Below, piece by piece: positions 8,769-16,082 of a stretch of DNA of 64,000 bases. The DNA is taken from the NCBI GenBank assembly GCA_002483445.1, contig DLHY01000054.1, forward strand, positions 1 to 64,000. The letters run 5' to 3'. The DNA is from Blastocatellia bacterium UBA7656 (GTDB lineage: Bacteria; Acidobacteriota; Blastocatellia; UBA7656). Each line of letters opens with the position of its first letter. Within the stretch, counting starts at the first letter, position 1. Below the pieces are notes generated by a model, which saw only the letters and a program-made list of their open reading frames with translations, was not told where the DNA came from and did not search any database. Position numbers and translations under genes: made by a program.

Positions 8769-9568
8769 AGGAAAAATTGATGCTCGATATCATCCTTGAG
8801 CCGGGGGGGATGTTGCCTGTCTATCAGCCGATCTTCAAGGTCGCTGGCAACGACTGCGCCCTGCACGCAGTAGAAAGCCTCATTCGAGGCCCGCAGGGGA
8901 CCAATATGCAATCGCCCGTAATCCTGTTCGAGTATGTCAGGAGAAAAGGCGCGGAAAAAGCGGTTGATCGCGCCTGCGTCAGAGCGGCGCTGGCAGAATA
9001 TCCCCGACTTCTGCAAGGGGTTCTCCTCTCAATCAACGTTCACGCCTCGACGCTCGAAAGGGACAGAGAGTTTGCAAACTTTCTTCAGAGTGCGGCAGAG
9101 GCTAATTCGTTTGATCCTAAGAACCTCATTATCGAGATCGTTGAGTCTGTCTCCTTCTGGGACAGGTCGGGATTCACAGCTACTCTTGAGGAGCTTCGCT
9201 CTTTAGGTGTGGCGATAGCGCTCGACGATATAGGAGTTGGACAATCAAATTATCGAATGCTGCTCGAAAGTCGCCCGGATTATTTCAAAGTTGATCGCCA
9301 TATAGTCAACGGAGTGTACTCGGACCCTTTCCGGCAGGCTGTGCTTGAATCTGTACTCCTGCTGGCCGGACGATTCAACGCCAGAGTCGTGGCCGAAGGA
9401 GTCGAGCAGAAAAAAGACCTCGATACTCTCCTTGAGATTGGCATTGATCTGATTCAGGGCTATCTGCTCTCGCTTCCGCTCGAAAGCGCGCGGCTCGTTT
9501 CAACAAGTTTTGCGCAGAGCAAGATGGGTGAGGGTGAAGTGAAAGCCGTTAGCGTCGCGGGAAATTGA
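8765..9568 (+). CDS. EAL-domain cyclic-di-GMP phosphodiesterase
   Basis: The 267-residue protein is almost entirely an EAL domain. The signature reads E-S-L in place of E-A-L (AVESLIRG). The other catalytic positions appear intact: the Asn in SINVH, the Glu in IEIVES, the DD pair in ALDDIG, the Lys in FKVDR, EGVE and the Gln in QGYLLS. It should hydrolyse c-di-GMP to pGpG, though the signature variation leaves activity to be shown. Being coupled to the preceding receiver gene, it is plausibly controlled by that receiver. It has no membrane segment or extra sensor domain. Confidence 0.9.
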   Translation: MKEKLMLDIILEPGGMLPVYQPIFKVAGNDCALHAVESLIRGPQGTNMQSPVILFEYVRRKGAEKAVDRACVRAALAEYPRLLQGVLLSINVHASTLERDREFANFLQSAAEANSFDPKNLIIEIVESVSFWDRSGFTATLEELRSLGVAIALDDIGVGQSNYRMLLESRPDYFKVDRHIVNGVYSDPFRQAVLESVLLLAGRFNARVVAEGVEQKKDLDTLLEIGIDLIQGYLLSLPLESARLVSTSFAQSKMGEGEVKAVSVAGN

Positions 9569-9586
9569 ACTTGTGGAGGTAGGACT

Positions 9587-9955
9587 ATGGGACGTAAAAA
9601 AATCCTGTTGGTGGATGATGCGGATACTATCCTGATGATAGAAAAGATGATCCTCAAAAATGACTATGATCTGGTCACAGCAAGGGACGGCGAGGAGGCC
9701 ATAACAAGTGCGCTATCCGAAAGACCCGATCTGATCCTGCTCGACGTAGTGATGCCCAAAATGGACGGCTTTGAGGCCTGCAAGCGGATTCGCCAGGAGC
9801 CAACCACCAGTTGCATTCCGATCATTATGGTGACGACCCGCGGCGAGGAGTACAACATCGAAACCGCATACACGAGCGGATGTAATGACTACGTCTCAAA
9901 ACCCATCAACGGCCTTGAACTGCTCTCGAAGGTCAGGAACCATCTGGGCCAGTGA
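9587..9955 (+). CDS. CheY-like receiver protein
   Basis: This is a 122-residue stand-alone receiver with VDDAD near the N-terminus, the phospho-acceptor in LLDVVMPKMDGF, a Thr in VTTRG and the Lys in VSKPI. The ribosome binding site GGAGGT precedes ATG 9587. Its place at the head of the cheD-cheA genes suggests it is the phosphorylation target of the CheA here, but whether it acts on a flagellar switch, pili or other machinery cannot be told. No flagellar or pilus genes are in the window. Confidence 0.9.
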   Translation: MGRKKILLVDDADTILMIEKMILKNDYDLVTARDGEEAITSALSERPDLILLDVVMPKMDGFEACKRIRQEPTTSCIPIIMVTTRGEEYNIETAYTSGCNDYVSKPINGLELLSKVRNHLGQ

Positions 9956-9970
9956 AGGAAGGAAACCGAC

Positions 9971-10741
9971 ATGAGCAAGGACAAAGAAAATCAACCCAAC
10001 TATGTGTTCAGGGTTCTCGATGACACAACGCGCTATGTGCAGGAACTGTTGAGTGAGAATGAAGAATTGCGCTCATTGCTTGAGGATGTGAAAACCGAGA
10101 AAAGTCAGATCGAGAATCAGTTGCTTGCCATGCAGCGTCAGATGGATCGCAGCCGAGAGGAGAAAAGAAGCCTGGAGGAGCGGCTGGCAAGGATGGAAAC
10201 CGAAAACAGGCAATTCTCCGGGCGCTATATAGAAGTTGAGCAGCAGAATGCCAATCTCGCCAACCTCTACGTAGCAAGCTATCGTCTGCACTCCACGCTC
10301 AGCAGGCAGGAAGTGCTTGCAGTCATCGAGGAAATAATCATCAACCTCATAGGCTCGGAAGAGATGATTATCTTCGAGATCGACGCGGACAGGACGCATC
10401 TGAGACTGGCCGCATCATTTGGGATCGACGCGGAGCGTTATCGGAGCGTTCCGATGGGGAAAGGGATAATCGGAGGAGTCGCCCTCACAGGCCAGCCTTA
10501 CCTGGCTGAGCATCAGGCTGACCAGGCGGTGGAAGAGCCTGACCTGACGGCCTGCCTTCCTTTGAGGTTCGGCGATACCATCAACGGAGCTATAGCCATC
10601 TTCCGCCTGCTTCCCCAGAAGCAGGGGCTTGGATCGCTCGATTATGAGCTTTTCGATCTTCTGGGCACGCATGCAGCCGCCTCACTCTATTGCACGTGGC
10701 TTCACGCCAGAATGAGCGAAGGAGTTGAGGTGATCGCATGA
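9971..10741 (+). CDS. Coiled-coil GAF-domain protein
   Basis: The 256-residue soluble protein has a long charged coiled coil (about residues 25-95, heptad-like ENEELRSLLEDVKTE and so on), followed by a GAF domain (about 105-245; SEEMIIFEID and GIIGGVALTGQP are typical). GAF domains bind small molecules or mediate dimerisation. It lies between the CheY-like gene and cheD, and its last four bases overlap the cheD start, so it is translated with the chemosensory proteins. It could be a soluble input or scaffold for the array; its ligand is unknown. AAGGAAGG lies upstream of ATG 9971. Confidence 0.85.
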   Translation: MSKDKENQPNYVFRVLDDTTRYVQELLSENEELRSLLEDVKTEKSQIENQLLAMQRQMDRSREEKRSLEERLARMETENRQFSGRYIEVEQQNANLANLYVASYRLHSTLSRQEVLAVIEEIIINLIGSEEMIIFEIDADRTHLRLAASFGIDAERYRSVPMGKGIIGGVALTGQPYLAEHQADQAVEEPDLTACLPLRFGDTINGAIAIFRLLPQKQGLGSLDYELFDLLGTHAAASLYCTWLHARMSEGVEVIA

Positions 10742-11283
10742 AGAACTCTGTCAGGCAGATAACCGAAGATGAAAACGATACTCCGAGCGAGATCAACCGT
10801 CTGACATCTTCGATGAGCCGCGCGCCTGTAGGCGGCGCGTCGTTTTATCTGCATCCCGGCCAGTTATTCGTCACCCGCGAACCCATGCAGATAACCACCA
10901 TAGTGGGGTCGTGTGTTGCGTTGTGCCTTTGGGATCGGAGGTCAGGAGTCGGAGGGATGAATCATTATCTGCTCCCTTACTGGTCGACGAACACAAACGC
11001 ATCGACGCGTTTCGGCAACGTCGCCATCGAACATCTGATCAGAGAAATCCTCGCCCTGGGAGGATCGAAGGAAAATCTACAGGGCAAGCTGTTCGGAGGA
11101 GCCTGTATCAATCAGGCATTGAAAGCAAAATATATGGACCTCGGCTCGAAGAACGTCGAGGTGGCGCTCAATCTTTTGTCCTCAGAGGGCATTCCCATTG
11201 TGGCAAAGGATGTTGGGGGAGAATCGGGCCGCAAAATAATATTCGATACGTTCGGCGGAATCGTTTTCGTCAAGCGACTATAG
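10738..11283 (+). CDS. cheD: Chemoreceptor glutamine deamidase CheD
   Basis: CheD deamidates glutamines in chemoreceptors and can bind CheC or CheY-P. The 181-residue protein has the family core TTIVGSCVALCLWD, with the catalytic Cys at 59, and GGMNHYLLP, with His76. An N-terminal extension of about 35 residues precedes the domain. It overlaps the GAF gene by four bases and lies 7 bases before cheA. No cheC was seen in the window, so any regulatory partner would be elsewhere. Confidence 0.95.
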   Translation: MKNSVRQITEDENDTPSEINRLTSSMSRAPVGGASFYLHPGQLFVTREPMQITTIVGSCVALCLWDRRSGVGGMNHYLLPYWSTNTNASTRFGNVAIEHLIREILALGGSKENLQGKLFGGACINQALKAKYMDLGSKNVEVALNLLSSEGIPIVAKDVGGESGRKIIFDTFGGIVFVKRL

Positions 11284-11290
11284 GAGTAAC

Positions 11291-12940
11291 GTGGAAATCG
11301 ACCGCGAAGCTATAGCACAAGTATTTCTGGCCGAGTCGGAAGAGCATCTGCACGAAATGGAAGAGGCTTTGATCGCGCTGGAAAACAGCCCTGAGGATCA
11401 GGAAAGCCTCCAGACTATCTTCCGGGTCGTCCATACGATAAAAGGAAATGCTTCGTGCCTGGGATTTCAGTATCTGACCAACTTCACACATGTCCTCGAA
11501 GATATGCTCGACCAGCTTCGCAAACGACAGATTCCCGTAGCCACATCTCTCATCACACTGCTTCTTCAGTCAGTCGATGCTTTGCGGGAAATCATACCTG
11601 ATACAGTCTCTGGCAATGAAAGTATTCAGCCTGCCCACTCGTCCCTCCTCAATCATCTCACCGGCTATGCCTCACCCGCGTTAGAAGCCGGGCCGTCAAA
11701 CGATCTGCCAGAAGTCGAGCGGGTGGCAGAAACCGGCCCGGCAAGACCCTCTCATCTCTTGGGCCGCTCCGGCACGCTCAGAATAGATATCGAGAAGCTG
11801 GATAGAATGCTAACCCTGACGAGCGAGATTTCTATCGCAAGAGAGCGGCTCAAACAAACCGTCGGAAAGCTTGATGCGCGGGGAGGGCAGGAGATTCTTG
11901 AAGCCGACCTGGAGGTAGACCGCCTCTATCTGGAACTTCAAGAGATGATCATGAAAATCAGGATGGTGCCTGTCGGCCCCATATTCCGCCGATACATCCG
12001 CACTGTGCGGGACCTGGCAGCAACGCATGGGAAACTGGCCCGTCTCGACATTGAAGGAGCAGATGTAGAGGCAGACACGAGAGTCATCGAGCAGCTTACA
12101 GATCCGCTGACCCACATGATTCGCAACGCCATCGATCATGGAATCGAGCCTGCTGAGTTGAGGCAGAGCAGTGGAAAGGATCCTTGCGGACGCATAACTC
12201 TGCGAGCCTGCCACGATTCCGGCAGTATCGTCATTCAGCTTTCGGACGATGGCTGCGGACTCAACCGTAAGCGCATTCTGGAGCGAGCCAGGTTGTTAAG
12301 ACTCATAGCAGACGCGAGCGAGATGACAGATCAGGAAGTCTTCCAGCTAATCTTCAAGCCGGGCTTTTCAACATCTGAAAATGTCACAGACCTTTCCGGG
12401 CGAGGCATCGGGATGGATGTCGTGCGCCGCAACATCGAATCCCTCCGAGGAATCGTCGAATTAGATAGCCGAGAGGGAGAAGGCACCACTATAAGCATTC
12501 GGCTGCCCTTGACGCTGGCCATCATTGACGGATTCAAAGTCGGGGTCAGCCGCGAAACTTACATCATTCCTATGGAGGCTGTCATCGAGTGTCTGGAGAT
12601 GCCGGAAGAGGCGCGAAACGGGCCGCACGGGAGCGGGATTATAAATCTCAGGGAACAGCCTCTCCCCTTTATTCGACTTCGAGACATGTTTGCCCTGGGC
12701 AGTTCATCTCCTGACCGGGAGAACATCGTCGTCGTGCAACACAACGATAAAAAGGTCGGCATACTTGTAGACGCCGTTTTGGGAGAAAGCCAGGCAGTTA
12801 TCAAGCCTCTGGGCAAAATGTTTCGGGGGGTTTCCGGCATATCCGGCTCAACGATCCTTGGGAACGGAGCCGTCGCATTAATACTGGATGTACCCGCTCT
12901 GCTTCGGCAAGCGGTCGCGCGACCGATGGAGACAATATGA
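11291..12940 (+). CDS. cheA: Chemotaxis histidine kinase CheA
   Basis: The 549-residue kinase has an HPt domain (residues 1-105, phospho-acceptor His48 in VHTIKGN), a dimerisation domain (about 160-220), the ATPase domain (HMIRNAIDHG N-box, GRGIGMDVV) and a C-terminal CheW-like domain (about 400-545). The spacer between HPt and dimerisation domain is only about 50 residues, so the P2 domain that docks CheY and CheB in Escherichia coli seems to be missing. The start is GTG 11291 with TAGGAG just upstream. It should phosphorylate the CheY-like protein upstream and CheB downstream. Confidence 0.96.
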   Translation: MEIDREAIAQVFLAESEEHLHEMEEALIALENSPEDQESLQTIFRVVHTIKGNASCLGFQYLTNFTHVLEDMLDQLRKRQIPVATSLITLLLQSVDALREIIPDTVSGNESIQPAHSSLLNHLTGYASPALEAGPSNDLPEVERVAETGPARPSHLLGRSGTLRIDIEKLDRMLTLTSEISIARERLKQTVGKLDARGGQEILEADLEVDRLYLELQEMIMKIRMVPVGPIFRRYIRTVRDLAATHGKLARLDIEGADVEADTRVIEQLTDPLTHMIRNAIDHGIEPAELRQSSGKDPCGRITLRACHDSGSIVIQLSDDGCGLNRKRILERARLLRLIADASEMTDQEVFQLIFKPGFSTSENVTDLSGRGIGMDVVRRNIESLRGIVELDSREGEGTTISIRLPLTLAIIDGFKVGVSRETYIIPMEAVIECLEMPEEARNGPHGSGIINLREQPLPFIRLRDMFALGSSSPDRENIVVVQHNDKKVGILVDAVLGESQAVIKPLGKMFRGVSGISGSTILGNGAVALILDVPALLRQAVARPMETI

Positions 12941-13032
12941 ATCAGTTGAAAGGCCCCTGACTTTGACGGCGAGTTACCGGAGAGCGTCTGAATAGCACTC
13001 GAAGCTTTCTTACTGGATAGAGAGGAGTATAG

Positions 13033-13413
13033 ATGAGAAGTCTTAGAAAAGGAATTTACAGAGCGGCAAGGCTGCCGGGTTCAGGCTTGTTGTTTATGGC
13101 CTCGCTTGTCTTCGTCAGCCTGCTCTTATCCGTGAGATCTGCCGAAAGCGGTCAAGACAGCAACAATATCGAGAAGCACGCTGTGAAACGGGTTCAGCCT
13201 GAATATCCCGTGCTGGCACGTAAAAATCAGATCGAAGGTATTGTGGTTGTTAAGTTGGATGTCAGCAATGCCGGGACAGTAACCAATACCGAGTTTATTC
13301 GCGGACATAACGTCTTCCGATCCGTCTCGCTTGAAGCAGCTAAGAACTGGGTGTTCAAAAAAGGTGAAGAGCGACAGGGAACCATACGCTTTATCTTCAA
13401 GCTTGACCAGTGA
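13033..13413 (+). CDS. Short TonB-family energy transducer (first copy)
   Basis: The 126-residue protein has one N-terminal hydrophobic segment (about residues 18-36) and then a TonB C-terminal domain with the signature VQPEYPVLARKNQIEGIVVVKL and a final IRFIFKL. The proline-rich spacer that normally lets TonB span the periplasm is absent, so it is much shorter than classical TonB (about 240 residues). Ribosome binding site GAGGAG precedes ATG 13033. It sits directly before a TonB-dependent receptor gene and has a paralogue at 18973-19449. It could energise the two receptors or act in signalling; ExbB/ExbD genes are not in the window. Confidence 0.88.
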   Translation: MRSLRKGIYRAARLPGSGLLFMASLVFVSLLLSVRSAESGQDSNNIEKHAVKRVQPEYPVLARKNQIEGIVVVKLDVSNAGTVTNTEFIRGHNVFRSVSLEAAKNWVFKKGEERQGTIRFIFKLDQ

Positions 13414-13554
13414 CGGCAAGTAGCGAACACATTAATTTGTTTTATTTTTGAATCGCATGAACATCTCAGACCGCACTGCCCCTGACAGCTAATCGCCGAT
13501 GCCGGCGGCAACGATGGTGTTGAAGAGATATCCCAGATTGTCGAGGAGGATTCT

Positions 13555-15957
13555 ATGTATAGGATTTTGTCTTTTTCTCTTGCCCTTGTGCTTGTGACAC
13601 TGAGTTACACAGCGGGAGTGAACTCACAGACGATGCGAGCCTCTGTATCCGGGCGCGTGATTTTCAAGAACGGCTCTGTCGTTAGTGGCGCTACTGTCAA
13701 AGTGTGGCAACAAGTTGGTAGCCTTGAGGTTATGTCCGAGACGGATGAGAAAGGCCACTTCCACTTTAAAGACCTCGCAGACGGTCGTTACTCCGTCAGG
13801 GTAAGCCTGGAAGGCTTCTCATCTTCGGAGCAGGAAGTGATTCTTTCGGTCGGAGAGGAGCGAAAGGTCGAATTTGTAGTCCAGAGTGAAGCTGCCAGTG
13901 ATTCTATAGTTGTTAATTCAACGCACATTATCGGAACACCTGAAGCTTCGAAGACTATACCCGGCTCTGTGGAGATTATCGATCAGAAGACTATGGAAAG
14001 GAACCGTCCTTTCACTTTCTCGGATATCCTGCGCAAAGTCACCGGAGTAAATGTGCGGGATGAGGAAGGGTTCGGTCTTCGACCCAATATCGGCATCCGG
14101 GGGTTGAATCCGACTCGTTCAACGAGAGTGTTGTTGCTTGAAGATGGCGTGCCACTGGCTTTTGCGCCCTATGGTGACAACTCTTCCTATTATCATCCAC
14201 CCATCAACCGCTTTGAGAGCGTTGAAGTATTGAAAGGTTCCGGCCAGATACTCTACGGACCGAGGACCATTGGTGGGGTGATCAACTACATCACACCTAA
14301 TCCGCCAAAGAAGTCGGGCGGGTTCGTAACACTTATGGGCGGAAGCCGTGACTTCTTCAACGGCAGGATCAACTACGGAGGGACATGGAGAGGTGTCGGC
14401 CTGCTCTTTGACTATATGCGGAAACAGGGGGAAGGCGCGCGCGATAACATCCGAGTAGGCCTTGACGATTTTAATTTCAAATCGTCTATTGGCATCGGGG
14501 AAACTCAGATACTGACCGTCAAAGCGAACTACTACGGCGAGGACTCCAATCTCACATACTCAGGTTTAAGAGAGGCTGAGTACCTCACAAACCCGCGCCA
14601 GAACCCTTTCAGAAACGATTTCTTTTATGGCGACCGCTTCGGCGCTTCGGCCAGCCATATCTACATACTCGACAGCGCGAAGAGCCTGACCACCAATTTT
14701 TACGGCTCTTTTTTCAAGCGTCACTGGTGGCGGCAAGCGAGTAACTCCAATGAAAGGCCGAACGACGCCGCGGATCCGGCTTGCGGCGGGATGGCCAATC
14801 TTAATACCACGTGCGGCAATCAAGGGCGGCTGCGCCAGTATTATGTCTGGGGGCTGGAGCCGCGCCTTCAGGCCAGTCACAAAATCTTCGGCGTCAAGAG
14901 CGAAGCGGACATAGGCTTTCGCGCTCACTTCGAGATTCAGGACAGAATGCAGCAAAACGGCCCAAAGCCCGATTCACGCTCAGGCGTGGTCGTTGAAGAC
15001 AACGAGCGCAGGAACCAGGCTTATTCCTCCTTCCTTCAGAACCGGTTCCTTGTGAGCAACTGGATAATCATTGCAGGAGTCCGGCTCGAGCATGTGAAGT
15101 ACGAACGCACCAATCGATTGGCAAGCGGGGGCGCGGGAGTGACCGGAAAGACCAGCTTGACGCAAGTCATTCCGGGCATAGGTATCTCGTATCGCCCGAA
15201 AAGCAATCTAGCCTTCTATGGCGGCATACACCGCGGGTTTGCTCCGCCTCGCACGGAGGATATTATCAATAACGCGGGCGGGTCACTCGACCTCGAATCG
15301 GAATTGAGTTGGAACTATGAGGCAGGCATCCGCACCTCGCCCTACAGAGGGATCAGTCTTGAGGCTTCTTTCTTTCGAATTGACTACGAGAATCAGATCG
15401 TACCGGCCACCGTCGCCAGTGGAGTGGGTACAACACTTGTCAACGGTGGCAAGACACTGCATCAGGGAGCAGAGCTATCCGCGCAGGTGAATACGGATGC
15501 CTTCTTCAGTTCGCCGCACCATTTTTATGTGCGCACGGCATATACATATTTACCGACCGTCAGATTCAATGGAGTTCTTTTCCAACAGGTAACCGGCGTG
15601 GGAGCGGTGAATATTGACGGCAACCGATTGCCTTATGCTCCAAAGAATTTGTTGAACTTTGAGGTCGGCTACTATGGCAAATCTGGCATTGATGCGCTGC
15701 TTGAAGCAGTACATGTGAGCGACCAGTTCAGCGATGACCGCAACACTGTCGTCCCGACCCCTGACGGTCAGCGAGGGCTGATTCCCGGTTACACAATATG
15801 GAATGCCACTGCGAACTACAATGTCGAAAAGATTCGCTCGACCTTTTTCGTAACAGTCAAAAATCTGCTTGATAAGACTTTCATTGTTGATCGGTCACGC
15901 GGCGTCTTGCCTGGCAGCCCTCGAATTGTACAGGGAGGAATCAAGTACAGATTCTAG
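13555..15957 (+). CDS. FecA-like TonB-dependent receptor with carboxypeptidase-regulatory-like domain
   Basis: This is an 800-residue outer-membrane receptor with a signal peptide (residues 1-25), a carboxypeptidase-regulatory-like beta-sandwich (about 30-110), a plug domain (about 135-250) and a barrel ending in KYRF. The plug reads IRGLNPTRSTRVLLLEDGVP, AFAPYGDNSSYYHPP and GQILYGPRTIGGVINY, which are signatures of FecA-type ferric-dicitrate receptors. Ferric citrate or another iron chelate is therefore a reasonable substrate guess, but barrel specificity cannot be read from sequence. It has no N-terminal FecR-interacting signalling domain. Ribosome binding site GAGGAGGA precedes ATG 13555. 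Confidence 0.93.
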   Translation: MYRILSFSLALVLVTLSYTAGVNSQTMRASVSGRVIFKNGSVVSGATVKVWQQVGSLEVMSETDEKGHFHFKDLADGRYSVRVSLEGFSSSEQEVILSVGEERKVEFVVQSEAASDSIVVNSTHIIGTPEASKTIPGSVEIIDQKTMERNRPFTFSDILRKVTGVNVRDEEGFGLRPNIGIRGLNPTRSTRVLLLEDGVPLAFAPYGDNSSYYHPPINRFESVEVLKGSGQILYGPRTIGGVINYITPNPPKKSGGFVTLMGGSRDFFNGRINYGGTWRGVGLLFDYMRKQGEGARDNIRVGLDDFNFKSSIGIGETQILTVKANYYGEDSNLTYSGLREAEYLTNPRQNPFRNDFFYGDRFGASASHIYILDSAKSLTTNFYGSFFKRHWWRQASNSNERPNDAADPACGGMANLNTTCGNQGRLRQYYVWGLEPRLQASHKIFGVKSEADIGFRAHFEIQDRMQQNGPKPDSRSGVVVEDNERRNQAYSSFLQNRFLVSNWIIIAGVRLEHVKYERTNRLASGGAGVTGKTSLTQVIPGIGISYRPKSNLAFYGGIHRGFAPPRTEDIINNAGGSLDLESELSWNYEAGIRTSPYRGISLEASFFRIDYENQIVPATVASGVGTTLVNGGKTLHQGAELSAQVNTDAFFSSPHHFYVRTAYTYLPTVRFNGVLFQQVTGVGAVNIDGNRLPYAPKNLLNFEVGYYGKSGIDALLEAVHVSDQFSDDRNTVVPTPDGQRGLIPGYTIWNATANYNVEKIRSTFFVTVKNLLDKTFIVDRSRGVLPGSPRIVQGGIKYRF

Positions 15958-16082
15958 CAAGCCTTCTCGACAGCCACCCTACTGACCTGGACTTGAGGCT
16001 ACTAACCGACGCAACCGGGCCAGCTTTGATGTGGGCCTTCGCAAAGAAGGCTTCTGTTGAGAGCTTAACAGGAGGAGACATT

